DNA from: Paracoccus cavernae
Lineage (GTDB): Bacteria > Pseudomonadota > Alphaproteobacteria > Rhodobacterales > Rhodobacteraceae
DNA length: 64,000 bases
Direction: 5' to 3'
Assembly (NCBI GenBank): GCA_030410095.1
Contig: JAUFRC010000001.1
Span: forward strand, 1,748,501-1,812,500
Shown here: positions 1 through 10,725 of the stretch, one piece after another
Layout of the letters: each line of letters opens with the position of its first letter
How positions within the stretch are numbered: position 1 is the stretch's first letter
Translations under genes and position numbers: made by a program
The notes under the pieces: model-generated
Database searches by the model: none
The model's input: the letters and a program-made list of their open reading frames with translations, nothing else
Told to the model about the DNA's origin: nothing

Positions 1-857
1 GCGATCTCGCCCTTGCGGGCCTCGCGCAGCAAGAGCCGCGACTTGCCGAGATCGGCCTCGCTTTGTGGACGGGTCGAGGCCAGCTCGATCAGCGCATCAT
101 CCTTGAACACCCGCGAACGCGGGACATCGCGTTCCTGCGCATAGGCCTCGCGGAAGCGCGCCAGCTCGCGCACCACCGAAAGGAACTTGGGCGAGCCGGA
201 CCGCGTCCGCACCCGCTCCCACGCCTCTTCGGGGCGGTTGATATAGGTCTCGGCATTCAGCAGAACGCCGACCTCTTCCTCCACCCAGGCCGAGCGGCCG
301 GTCTTGACCAGCTGGGCGGCAAGGAATTCGTAGATATTGCGCAAATAGGTCACATCGGCCAGCGCATAGGTCGCCTGGTCATCCGACAACGGACGGCGCG
401 ACCAATCGGTGAAACGGCTCGATTTGTCGAGCTGGTGACGCGCGATCTTCTTGACCAGAGTCTCGTAGCCGACCTGCTCGCCAAAGCCGCAAACCATGGC
501 CGCGATCTGGGTGTCGAACAGCGGATCAGGCAGAACGCCGGCGTCGTGGAAGAAGATTTCCAAATCCTGACGCGCCGCATGAAAGACCTTCACGGTCTCG
601 CGGTGGCGGAAAAGATCATAGAGCGGCTCGAGCGAGATATCGCCCACCAGCGGATCGATCAAAACCGCGCGGCCTGCCGAATTCTTGCCGGTGCCCGCCG
701 GCGGCAGTGCCGCCTGAATGAGACAAAGCTTGGAATAATAGGTCCGCTCGCGCAGGAATTCGGTATCCAGCGTGACATAGGGCTGCTCTTTGGCCTGCGC
801 ACAAAACGCAGCCAATTCCTCGGTCGTGGTTATCGTCTCGACTTCTTGTGCGGACAT
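1..857 (-). CDS. rnd: Ribonuclease D, 3' end beyond window
   Basis: Ribonuclease D is a 3'-5' exoribonuclease that trims tRNA precursors and other structured RNAs in the cytoplasm. The protein starts MSAQEVETITTTEELAAF and reaches the first exonuclease motif, VTLDTEFLRE, at about residues 28-37, which supplies the Asp and Glu that bind catalytic metals. Later DEDD-type segments (a FDTQIAA stretch and a YALADVTYL stretch) are also readable. The frame stays open to the left edge of the window, so the C-terminal HRDC portion is missing. The ATG at 855-857 is chosen because it places the DTE motif at the usual distance from the N-terminus. No frameshift is visible in the part present. Confidence 0.9.
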   Translation of the reverse strand, partial: MSAQEVETITTTEELAAFCAQAKEQPYVTLDTEFLRERTYYSKLCLIQAALPPAGTGKNSAGRAVLIDPLVGDISLEPLYDLFRHRETVKVFHAARQDLEIFFHDAGVLPDPLFDTQIAAMVCGFGEQVGYETLVKKIARHQLDKSSRFTDWSRRPLSDDQATYALADVTYLRNIYEFLAAQLVKTGRSAWVEEEVGVLLNAETYINRPEEAWERVRTRSGSPKFLSVVRELARFREAYAQERDVPRSRVFKDDALIELASTRPQSEADLGKSRLLLREARKGEI

Positions 858-1077
858 CCGCCGTGGCCTTTCGAATTTGGGCGGGTCGTCCGCCAACTTT
901 TGCTCAATTCGCGCTCGTGCAAAAGCAGATTTGATCAACAAATATCAAGAAGGCCGTGCGCGTGACCCGCTTTTCAACTCTCAGATGTCGGCGCAGTGGT
1001 GATTTCCCGCAACAGCCACGTTGCGGAATTGTGACGACCGGCGAAGCAATGCCCCGCCGGTCGCCAGATCTGTTCGC

Positions 1078-2219
<1,142 letters not shown>

Positions 2220-2361
2220 GGGCGCAACAGATACTCCAGCGCCGACAGGATGCAAAGATGCTCCGTTACGACCCGAAAGCCCTGCGCAAAACGCACCGGC
2301 ACGCGCACTGGCGGCCACGGACGAAGGGCTTCTTCATCACTCAAATACCCGTGTTTCCGCC

Positions 2362-3104
2362 TCAACCGGCGGCTGCGCGCATCAGCTGGGCCCGCGCAGG
2401 CGGAATGGCCGCTATCTCGAGGCCGGTAAACACATGGAGCGTGTTCATCTGGCGATCGACCACCGCATGATCCGAGACCCAGCCCCCATCAGAAGATAGC
2501 TGCGCAGCAGAGGCGGCATCACCGCCATTGCCCGTTTGGGATCGGCCTTGCGGGCCCTGAGCGCGCGCGAAGCGGAAAATTTGCGGCGCCTTGACCCGCG
2601 GCAGCCAGCGCTTGGGCGCAAGATGGCGTTCGCGCAGCATGGCGAAAGCATCTTCGTAATCCTCGGTCGCTGTGCCGTGAAAGCTCGAACAGCCGAAAAG
2701 CATGCCGATCTGGTGCTCGTCGACATGGCGCGCCAAAGCCCCCAGGCGAGCCGCACGATATCGGGGTCGTGCCATTCGGGATGCAGGCAGAAGCGCCCGA
2801 TCTCGACCATGCGCCCGTTATAGCCCTGCAAAAGCGCGAGGTTGTAATATTGCGCCGAATAGCTCTGCCCGATCTCGGCCCCGCCCGTCAGGGTCAGCAT
2901 GCGGAAACAGGCGACCAGACGCCCCTGCGCGGCTTCCTCGATCAGGACATGGGTGCAGCGCGCGTCGTAATCATCGCTGTCGCGCGCCTCGGGCAGCCCC
3001 TGATCACCGCGAAAGCTCAGCCAGCGCAGGCGCTGCGCCGCAGCCAGATCCTCCGCGCTTGCAGCGATCCGAAGATTGTAGCGGCCTTTACTCATCGACT
3101 GCAT
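2362..3104 (-). CDS. olsB: OlsB-like L-ornithine N-acyltransferase (frameshifted)
   Basis: This looks like the GNAT-fold acyl-ACP acyltransferase that adds a 3-hydroxy fatty acid to ornithine, the first step of ornithine-lipid synthesis; annotators often call the family hemolysin-like. The readable core includes AASAEDLAAAQRLRWLSF, RCTHVLIEE, LVACFRMLTLTGG, MVEIGRFCLHPE, then GMLFGCSSFHGT. The C-terminal half must be joined from two frames. Breaks lie near 2750 and 2490 (G runs read one short) and near 2560 (a GCGCGC run two bases short). The start at 3104 gives MQSMSKGRYNLRI; 3095 is an alternative. The partner olsA is not in view. The family call is fairly firm, the precise substrate is inferred. 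Confidence 0.8.
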
Positions 3105-3243
3105 GGCTGACCGAATCCGCTCTGACTGAATGCGCCCCGAGCCCCGAAAGCCGCTCCGGCGCGAGGGGCACAAGCGCCTGTCTTGTTCCCCACAACTCTA
3201 GGCTTATGTTGTAACAGGACCGCAACAAGATGATAGGGGCGAG

Positions 3244-3641
3244 ATGTCCGAGATATCCGGCAAGATCACCAAATCCGACGCGGAATGGCGCGCGCTTCTC
3301 GATCCGAGACCTATCGCGTCACCCGCCAGGCAGGGACAGAGCGTCCCTTTTCGCATCCCGGCTTCCCCGAGGGCGAGGGCCATTACGTCTGTACCTGCTG
3401 CGGCGCGACTTTGTTCGACGGCAATGCGAAATTCGAAAGCTATTGCGGCTGGCCCAGCTTTTCGTCGCCGGGCGGCGCGATCGACGAATATCGTGACGCC
3501 AGTCACGGCATGATCTGCACCGAAGTCCGCTGCCAAGGCTGCGACGCGCATCTGGGCCATGTTTTCAACGACGGGCCGCCTCCGACGGGATTGCGCTATT
3601 GCATCAACGGCGTGGCCCTGAAATTTGTGGCGGATGCCTGA
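3244..3641 (+). CDS. msrB: Peptide-methionine (R)-S-oxide reductase (frameshifted)
   Basis: MsrB reduces methionine-R-sulfoxide in oxidised proteins. The N-terminus [19 protein letters not shown] joins to [20 protein letters not shown] across a one-base gap at 3301-3304, where GATCC should read GATTCC. Two zinc-binding CxxC pairs are present ([10 protein letters not shown] and [14 protein letters not shown]), and the resolving/catalytic Cys sits in [11 protein letters not shown] near the C-terminus. The restored length, about 132 residues, is typical. A P1 peptidase follows 45 bases downstream on the same strand. Confidence 0.93.
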
Positions 3642-3686
3642 CAGCCGAGCCGTCGGGCGAGTTTTCCGATCAAGCCCGAGACGAGC

Positions 3687-4685
3687 ATGCGACAGAAGAT
3701 AGACCCCAAGGACTGGTGGGCGCTCCCCGCCGGTCCAAAGAATTCGATTTGCGACATTGCGGGCGTCAGCGCCGGCCATTCCACCATCGACCAGACCGAG
3801 ATCCAGACCGGCGTCACCGCGATCCTGCCCCATCAGGGCAATCTCTTTGCGGATCCGGTTCCGGCAGGCGCGGTGGTGCTGAACGGTTTCGGCAAAAGCG
3901 CGGGGCTGATCCAGCTCATGGAGCTGGGCGAGATCGAGACCCCGATTCTTCTGACCAACACATTCGGCGTCGCGGCCTGCACCGAGGCGCTGATCCGGCA
4001 GGCGATTGCCGGAAATCCGGCGATTGGGCGCACCACCTCGACGGTGAATGCGCTGGTGCTCGAATGCAATGACGGGCGGGTGAACGACATTCAGGCGCTC
4101 GCGGTCACCCCCGCCACGGCGCAGGCGGCGATTGCCGCAGCAGGGACCGGCCCTCTGGCACAGGGAACCGTCGGCGCGGGGCGCGGCATGAAGACCTTCG
4201 GGTTGAACGGCGGTATCGGCACGGCCTCGCGGCGCGTGGGCGATCACATGCTGGGCGCACTCGTGCTGTCGAACTTCGGCCAGCGTTCGGAATTGCGCGT
4301 CATGGGCGAGCGCGTGCCGCTTTCGGGACCCGAGACCCGCGATCAGGGCTCGATCATCATTCTTTACGCCACCGATGCGCCGGTTGATCTGCGCCAGCTG
4401 ACGCGGATCGCGCGGCGGGCGGCGGCGGGACTCGGACGTCTGGGCAGCCATCTCGGTCACGGCAGCGGCGATATCGCCATCGCTTTCTCGACCGCACGCC
4501 CGAGCAAGACCGAAGCCGGCCTGCTGCAGTCCGAGCGGCTGGACGACGATGCGCTCGATCCTTTCTTCCTCGCCGCGGTCGAATCCGTCGAAGAAGCCGT
4601 GCTGAACGCGATCTGGCACGCCGAACCCCTGCCCGGCCGTGACGGACAGGCAGGCATGACCCTGCCGCAAATCCTGCAGGGCTGA
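3687..4685 (+). CDS. P1 family peptidase (DmpA/L-aminopeptidase-like)
   Basis: This 332-residue protein belongs to the P1 family of N-terminal-nucleophile hydrolases (DmpA, BapA; aminopeptidase/beta-peptidase/D-esterase activities). Family marks are SICDIAGVSAGHSTI near residue 20, GVTAILPHQGN, the LLTNTFGVAA stretch, GTVGAGRGMKTFGLNGG, GIGTASRRV, and the late GHGSGDIAIAFST segment. In known members autoproteolysis before a Ser in such a GSGD segment creates the nucleophile; that role here is inferred. The frame is intact. No signal peptide is evident, so it is probably cytoplasmic. The physiological substrate cannot be told from context. Confidence 0.88.
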   Translation: MRQKIDPKDWWALPAGPKNSICDIAGVSAGHSTIDQTEIQTGVTAILPHQGNLFADPVPAGAVVLNGFGKSAGLIQLMELGEIETPILLTNTFGVAACTEALIRQAIAGNPAIGRTTSTVNALVLECNDGRVNDIQALAVTPATAQAAIAAAGTGPLAQGTVGAGRGMKTFGLNGGIGTASRRVGDHMLGALVLSNFGQRSELRVMGERVPLSGPETRDQGSIIILYATDAPVDLRQLTRIARRAAAGLGRLGSHLGHGSGDIAIAFSTARPSKTEAGLLQSERLDDDALDPFFLAAVESVEEAVLNAIWHAEPLPGRDGQAGMTLPQILQG

Positions 4686-4727
4686 TCCATCGGGGTCGAG
4701 CTTTGGGGTCAGATCCTGCCCACATAG

Positions 4728-4757
4728 GAAAAGCCCGACCGCAAGGCCGGGCTTTTC
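4728..4757. terminator. Bidirectional hairpin between P1 peptidase and bamE
   Basis: GAAAAGCCCG pairs with CGGGCTTTTC around a GC-rich loop, with A-rich and T-rich flanks on either side. It lies between two converging genes and could end transcription from both. Confidence 0.75.
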
Positions 4758-4830
4758 CATTTTCCCTGTCGGGCAATCCTTGGGGCGATCTGCGTGCGGC
4801 GCCGATCCGGCGGCCGCGCGAAGCATCCGC

Positions 4831-5286
4831 TCAATTGTCGAGCAATTGCCCCGCCGAGACGCGGCCGATGCTGCCCATCAGCTGGCGCACGATGCTGACA
4901 TTGGTGATGCCCGATCTGGTGGTGCGGCGCGACAATTCAATCACGCGGCCGTCCTCGAGCCCAAAGGTCTCGACATTGGACACCACATTTTGGTCGTTGA
5001 ACGAGATGGCGACGACGCGCCGCTCGATCTCGCGCGGCTCGCGGGCGCCGTAGTAATCCCAACGCGATCCGACATAGTACCATGCCGAGCCGGTCAGAAC
5101 GCCCTGCGCGCTCGGGCGACCGATCAGCGAATCAAGCTCGCTCTGGTTGGTTTGCCCGATCTGAACCTGCGCCAGATCGTGCTCCGGCGGAACATAGCCA
5201 TGGTTGCGATAGACATGAGTGCAACCGGCAACGATAAGTGGCATGATAAAGGCGAGCGCGCGGATATGCTGCCGGAAACTGGTCAT
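4831..5286 (-). CDS. bamE: Outer-membrane assembly lipoprotein BamE (SmpA/OmlA)
   Basis: BamE is a small lipoprotein of the beta-barrel assembly machine that folds outer-membrane proteins. The start MTSFRQHIRALAF at 5286 gives a short basic N-terminus, a hydrophobic core and the lipobox LIVAGC. The SmpA/OmlA fold is indicated by VQIGQTNQSELDSLIGRPS, then SAWYYVGSR and RRVVAISFNDQNVVSNVE. The frame is intact at 152 residues. It is divergently arranged with yceD, as in related genomes. Confidence 0.9.
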   Translation of the reverse strand: MTSFRQHIRALAFIMPLIVAGCTHVYRNHGYVPPEHDLAQVQIGQTNQSELDSLIGRPSAQGVLTGSAWYYVGSRWDYYGAREPREIERRVVAISFNDQNVVSNVETFGLEDGRVIELSRRTTRSGITNVSIVRQLMGSIGRVSAGQLLDN

Positions 5287-5403
5287 CGTAATCGTCTGCC
5301 CCCAAATGCGTCTGTTGACGCCTTGAACCCGACTTAGCAAACTCGGACCCTGCGCTCAAGAATATCCCTAGAGTCTAACAGACTTGTAAGCAAAGACTTG
5401 AAT

Positions 5404-5927
5404 ATGACCCGCCAAGACGACCGAAATACACGCTTCCGCGTCGCCCATCTGAATCCCAGACAGCCGACCGAGTTCCGGATCGCCCCCGATGCCGAGACCC
5501 GCAAGGCTTTGGCCGCGGAGCTCGATCTGATCGATCTGCCCAATCTGCATTTCTCGGGCCGCATCACCGCCGAGGGATTGGATGCCTGGAAAGTGACGGG
5601 CAAACTGACCGCCCGCGCGGTTCAGGCCTGCGTCGTGACGCTCGCGCCCGTGACGACGGCCATCTCGGAAGAGGTCGAGCGCTTCTATTCGCCCCATGTG
5701 ACCCAATCCGAAGAGGAAGAGGTCGAAATCCCCGAGGATGATGTCGAGCCGCTCGGGCAATATATCGACGTGAATGCCGTCATGGCCGAGGCTCTGGCAT
5801 TGGCTTTGCCGCTTTATCCGCGTGCCGAAGGCGCAGAGCTTCCGGCCCCGTGGCAGATGACGCAGAAGACGACAACACCCGCCGTCCCTTCGCCGGTCTG
5901 GCCGATCTGCTGAAAAAGCCGAACTGA
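5404..5927 (+). CDS. yceD: YceD/DUF177 family protein (frameshifted near end)
   Basis: YceD is a conserved protein linked to 23S rRNA accumulation and usually located before rpmF. The core reads FRIAPDAETRKALAAELDL, then LTARAVQACVVTLAPV and VERFYSP, which is characteristic. After residue about 145 the frame slips; one extra C in the run near 5850 restores ADDAEDDNTRRPFAGLADLL and a stop at 5927. An ATG at 5404 is preferred over the TTG two codons upstream. The normal downstream partners rpmF and plsX are absent; a leftward betA gene follows. Confidence 0.85.
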
Positions 5928-5997
5928 TCCGCCACAGGCGCGGAAAATGCTGTCGCGGCCCGACTTTCCGCGACAGCAAAACGCATCCCAAGCCGCT

Positions 5998-7647
5998 TCA
6001 GCCCGAGCGCTGCATCCGGTCCCAACCGGCCGCCATCTGCGGCCCGAGGTTCTTGGGTGCAAGCATCCCCGCCCCAAGAATATGGTCGGCCGCCTTTTCG
6101 CCGGTCATGATCGAGGGCGCGTTGAGGTTGCCGTTGGTGATGCGCGGGAAGATCGAACTATCGGCGACCCGCAGCCCCTCGACGCCGATCACCCGCAATT
6201 CGGGATCGACCACCGCCAAAGGATCATCCGCCCGTCCCATCCGCGCCGTCCCGCAGGGATGGAAGGCCGATCGGCATGTTCGCGGATGAAAGCGTCGATT
6301 GCCTCGTCCGAGACCACATCCTTGCCCGGCTGGATCTCGTGGCCTTTATATTCGCTGAAGGCCTTTTGCTCGAAAATCTCGCGGGTCAGGCGCACGCAGG
6401 CGCGGAATTCGGCCCAATCGTCGGGATGGGACATGTAGTTGAAGCGGATCTCGGGCGCTTCCGCGGGATCCGCGCTGCGCAGCCGGACCGTGCCCCGCGA
6501 TTTCGAGCGCATCGGCCCGACATGGGCCTGAAACCCGTGCCCCTCGGCTGCGGCCTTGCCGTCATAGCGCACCGCAAGCGGGATGAAATGGTACTGGATA
6601 TCGGGATATTCGACCCCGCACCGGACCGGATGAAGCCGCAGCTCTCGAACTGGTTTGAGGCCCCGAGCCCCTGCCCCGTCGCCATCCACTGCGCCCCGAT
6701 CGAGCCTTTGCCCCAAAGATTCCAGTGTTTGTACAGCGTCACCGGCTGGGTCGCGGTATATTGCATATAGATTTCAAGGTGGTCCTGCAGGTTCGCACCC
6801 ACGCCCTGCCGGTCGGCCAAGGGGGTGATTCCGTGTTCGATCAGGTGGTCCGCCGGACCGATTCCCGATTGCATCAGCAGTTTCGGCGTATTGATCGAGC
6901 TGGCGGAAATGATGACTTCGTTCGCGGCAAGGACGGCCTCGGTCCCGCGTGCATTCTTGATCTCCACGCCGACGGCGCGTTTGCCCTCGAACAAAACCCG
7001 CGTCGCAAGGCCGCGCCGCAGACGCAGCAGGCCGGTTTTCAGCGCGGGGCGCAGATAGGCATTGGCGGCGGACCAGCGGCGGCCCTCCCAGATCGTGGCC
7101 TCCATCGCGCCGAAGCCTTCCTGCTGGGCCCCGTTGTAATCTTCGGTCGTGGGATAGCCGCTTCGCGGCCCGCACGGATGAAGGCGTTGAAGAGCGGGTT
7201 CTTGCGCTGGCCCCGCGTCACATGAAGCGGACCCTCGGTGCCGCGATAATCGCTGACCGCGCCATGCGAGGTCTCCATGCGGATGAAATAGGGCAGCACA
7301 TCGGCATAGGACCAGCCATCCGCACCCTGATCGGCCCAGTGGTCGTAATCGCAGGCATGGCCGCGCACGAAAACCATGCCGTTGATCGAGGACGACCCGC
7401 CGATCACCTTGCCGCGCGGCGTCACCAGACGGCGGTTGCCCAGATTGGCCTCGGGCTCGGACGAAAAGCCCCAATCGTAGCGGCTCATGTTCATCGGATA
7501 GGACAAAGCGGCGGGCATCTGGATGAACGGCCCGATATCCGAGCCGCCGAATTCGACCACATCGACGCGCTTGCCGGCCATGACCAGCCGGTAAGCCAAG
7601 GCGCAGCCGGCAGAGCCGGCCCCGATAATGACATAATCAGCCTTCAT
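5998..7647 (-). CDS. betA: Choline dehydrogenase BetA (frameshifted)
   Basis: BetA, a GMC-family flavoprotein, oxidises choline to betaine aldehyde. The start [19 protein letters not shown] contains the FAD-binding Rossmann motif, followed by [18 protein letters not shown] (GMC signature 1), [18 protein letters not shown] (signature 2), and the C-terminal HPCGTARMG active-site region. The restored length is about 550 residues. Breaks lie near 7165 and 6615 (G runs) and at 6269-6272, where GATCGG should be GATTCGG. It is the last gene of a leftward betI-betB-betA operon, 40 bases after betB. Confidence 0.93.
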
Positions 7648-7687
7648 CTTTTCCTCCATGACCGATGCGTTGCGGGGCTGGGGCGCC

Positions 7688-9131
7688 TTAATAAGGTGCC
7701 TCGACCGAGCCCAGACCGACGTAAACGGATTTGATTTGCGAATAATGGGCGATGGCGGCGGCGGAGTTCTCGCGGCCGACACCCGATTGTTTGACGCCGC
7801 CAAAGGGCGCTTCGACAGGCGTCAGGTTATAGGCGTTGATCCAGCAGGTGCCCGCCTCGAGCTGGCCGATCACGCGATGGGCGCGCGCCAGATCGCGGGT
7901 GAAGACACCGGCGGCAAGGCCGAAGCTGGTGGCATTGGCGCGGGCGATGACCTCGGCCTCGTCGGTGAAGCCAAGGACCGTCATGACGGGGCCGAAGATC
8001 TCGTCGCGCGCGATGGTCATCGAATCATCGGCATCGGTGAAGACGGTCGGCGGCACGAAGCGCCCCTCGCCCGGACCACCGCTGACCAGCCGCGCCCCTT
8101 CGGAAATCCCCGCCGCAATCGCCGCGCGGACCTTTTCGGCCTGCGCCATGTTCACGACCGGCCCGTGCTGGGTCTCGGGGTCCAAAGGATCGCCCATCCG
8201 CACATCCTCGAGGCGCTCGGACAGACGGGCGAGGAAGGCCTCGCGCAGCCCTTCCTGAACGAAAACCCGCGTCCCGTTCGAGCAGACCTGACCCGAGGAA
8301 TAGAAATTCGCCAAAATCGCCGCGCTGACCGCATCCTCGAGGCTCGCATCCTCGAAAATGATCAGGGGGATTTGCCGCCGAGCTCCATCGTGACATGGCG
8401 CATGCCTTCAGCGGCTGCCGCATAGACGCGCCGCCCCGTCGGCACCGAGCCGGTCAGCGAAACCTTGGCCACGCGCGGATCGGTGACCAGTGCTGCACCC
8501 ACCGCGCCACGGCCCTGCACGACGTTGAAAATCCCTGCGGGCGCGCCGGCCTCGATCAGGATTTCCGCCAGTTTCAGCGCGCCGAGCGGGGTTTCCTCGC
8601 TCGGTTTGAAGACCATCGCATTACCCATGATCAGCGCGGGCGCGGCCTTCCAGCAGGCGATCTGGCTGGGATAATTCCACGCGCCGATGCCAGCACAGAC
8701 GCCCAGAGGCTCGCGGATCGTGTAAACGAATTCATCGCCCAAAGGCACGGTTTCGCCCGTCAGGGTCGGGCCGAGACCCGCGAAATATTCCAGCGCATCC
8801 GCCCCCGAGGGCCAATCCGCGACCTCGGTTTCCTGAATGGGCTTACCGGTATCGAGGGTTTCGAGCCGCGCGAGCTCCGCGCCGCGTTCGCGGATGATCG
8901 CGGCGGCGCGGGCCAGAACGCGGCCGCGCTCGACCGGACGCAGGGCCGCCCATGCCTTTTGCGCGCGTGCCGCCGATTCGGTCGCGCGGGCCACCTGTTC
9001 GGGCGTGGCCTCGCGCAAAGTCGCGATGACCCGGCCGTCATAGGGATAGAGGACCTGCAGTTCCGGCCCTCGCCCTCGACAAATGCTCCGTCGATGAAAA
9101 GGCTGGCCTTGGGTTGGGCGTTGAGCGTCAT
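7688..9131 (-). CDS. betB: Betaine-aldehyde dehydrogenase BetB (frameshifted)
   Basis: BetB oxidises betaine aldehyde to glycine betaine with NAD(P)+, the second step of osmoprotectant synthesis from choline. The start [20 protein letters not shown] overlaps the betI stop by four bases. ALDH hallmarks are [17 protein letters not shown], the cofactor loop [11 protein letters not shown], the catalytic-Glu motif MELGGKSP, and the catalytic Cys in [14 protein letters not shown]. Two breaks, near 9072 (G run) and 8368 (C run), are each repaired by one added base. The restored length is about 481 residues. Confidence 0.94.
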
Positions 9132-9697
9132 GACAGGATCTCCCGCAGAAAGTCTTGAACGATGCGAACGGCTGCGCCGGCATCTTGTTTTTCGGACAAA
9201 GCGGCGCGGATATAGACCCCGTCGATCAGCGCGCCCAAAGTCTCGGCGACGTCGCTGGCGCGGTCGGGGACCAAAGGCAGCAGCGCCACCAGAAGGTTCG
9301 AGCGCAGACGCTTGCGGTAAACCCGCAAAAGCCGTGCGGCTTCGGGGTCGACCAGCGCCAAAGCGTAGAAATTCAGCCATGCCGCGATGGTGTTGCGGTC
9401 GAAGTTCGGCAAGGCGAAACTTGCGGTGACGATGGCCTGAAGACGCTCTTGCGGGGTCTCGACCGAAGCGAGCGCGTCACGCACCGCATCACGGTACTGT
9501 GTCAGGATCTGGCGCATCGCGGCCAGAAAGATCCGGTCCTTGGACCCGAAGTAATGATGCGCCAGCGCCGAGGACATTCCGGCCTCGCGCGCGATCTGGG
9601 CGACCGTCACATCCAGCGACCCCGTGCGCCCCACCATCGTGATGGCGGCGTTGATTAATGCCGCCTTTCGGATAGGTTCGACACCTAGTTTGGGCAT
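9128..9697 (-). CDS. betI: TetR-family transcriptional repressor BetI
   Basis: BetI represses choline-to-betaine genes and is relieved by choline. The 189-residue frame is intact and opens [18 protein letters not shown], with a TetR helix-turn-helix reading [19 protein letters not shown]. It is the first gene of betIBA (overlap ATGA with betB) and is divergent from choX. A palindrome in the shared 90-base intergenic region is a likely operator for both directions. Confidence 0.92.
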   Translation of the reverse strand: MPKLGVEPIRKAALINAAITMVGRTGSLDVTVAQIAREAGMSSALAHHYFGSKDRIFLAAMRQILTQYRDAVRDALASVETPQERLQAIVTASFALPNFDRNTIAAWLNFYALALVDPEAARLLRVYRKRLRSNLLVALLPLVPDRASDVAETLGALIDGVYIRAALSEKQDAGAAVRIVQDFLREILS

Positions 9698-9751
9698 CCA
9701 GTCCGGCCTTCTTCGAAAAAATCGTTGCCAGACTGGGGTAGCTCATTCTTA

Positions 9752-9765
9752 ATTGACTCGTCAAT
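9752..9765. promoter_or_regulatory. Candidate BetI operator palindrome
   Basis: ATTGACTCGTCAAT is a perfect inverted repeat (ATTGAC/GTCAAT around two bases). It sits between the divergent betI and choX starts, the position expected for an operator controlling both. Assignment to BetI rests on context. Confidence 0.6.
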
Positions 9766-9787
9766 CAACAACAACAGGGAGAACACT

Positions 9788-10725
9788 ATGACCGTTCGCA
9801 GCACGATGCTGGCAGCAGCCGTCGCGATGCTTGCAATGCCGGCATTCGCGGCCGAACCCGATCCTGCAAGGACATCGTCTTTTCCGATGTCGGCTGGACG
9901 GACATCACCGCGACGACGGCATTGTCGACCTCTGTCCTCCAGGCGCTCGGCTACAAGACCGAGATCAAGATCCTGTCGCTGCCGGTGACCTATACGGCGA
10001 TGGCCAAGGATGATGTCGATGTCTTCCTCGGCAACTGGATGCCCAGTCAGGAAAACGATCTGAAGCCCTATCGCGATCTGGGTACGGTCGAGACGGTGCG
10101 CACCAACCTGACCGGCGCGAAATACACGCTTGCCACCAACGAGGCGGGCAAGGCGCTCGGCATTGCCGATTACGCCGATATCGCCAAGCACAAGGCCGAT
10201 CTCGACGGCAAGATCTACGGGATCGAGCCGGGCAATGACGGCAACCGCCTGCTGCTGGAAATGGTCGCGTCCGACAAATTCGGCACCGGCACGATGGAGG
10301 TCGTCGAAAGCTCGGAACAGGGGATGCTTGCACAGGTGGCTCGCGCAAGCGCGTCGAACAAGCCCGTGGTCTTCCTCGGCTGGGAGCCCCATCCGATGAA
10401 CACCCAGTTCCAGCTGACCTATCTGACCGGCGGCGACGATATTTTCGGGCCCGACTTCGGCGGTGCACGGGTCGACACCAACGTCCGCGCGGGTTACGTA
10501 AAGGAATGCCCGAACGTCGGAAAATTCCTCGAGAACCTCGAGTTCACCCTGCCTATGGAAAGCGAAATCATGGGCAAGATCCTGAACGACGGGGAAGAGC
10601 CTGCAAAAGCGGCGCTGTCCTGGCTCAAGGCCAATCCGGATGCCGCGAAGCCCTGGCTGGCCGGCGTGACCACCGTGGATGGCGGGGATGCGCAAGCCGC
10701 GCTGGATGCGGTACTGGCCAAGTGA
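9788..10725 (+). CDS. choX: Choline ABC transporter substrate-binding protein (frameshifted)
   Basis: ChoX is the periplasmic receptor of a high-affinity choline importer. The start MTVRSTMLAAAVAMLAMPA is a signal peptide ending AFA-AEPD. The mature protein resembles the ProX/OpuAC fold: FSDVGWTDITATT, LPVTYTAMAKDDVDVFLG, NWMPSQENDLKPY, then FLGWEPHPMN. One break at 9860-9863 is repaired by reading GATTCC for GATCC. It heads the operon choX-hydrolase-choW-choV; its stop overlaps the next start (TGATG). Confidence 0.93.

Noticed and set aside
63..965. Long plus-strand open frame over the first kilobase
   Set aside because: It is antisense to RNase D, whose conserved motifs are on the minus strand; long antisense frames are expected at this GC content.
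3204..4826. 540-codon minus-strand frame
   Set aside because: It overlaps msrB and the P1 peptidase on the other strand, both with clear motifs; the translated product has no recognisable domain.
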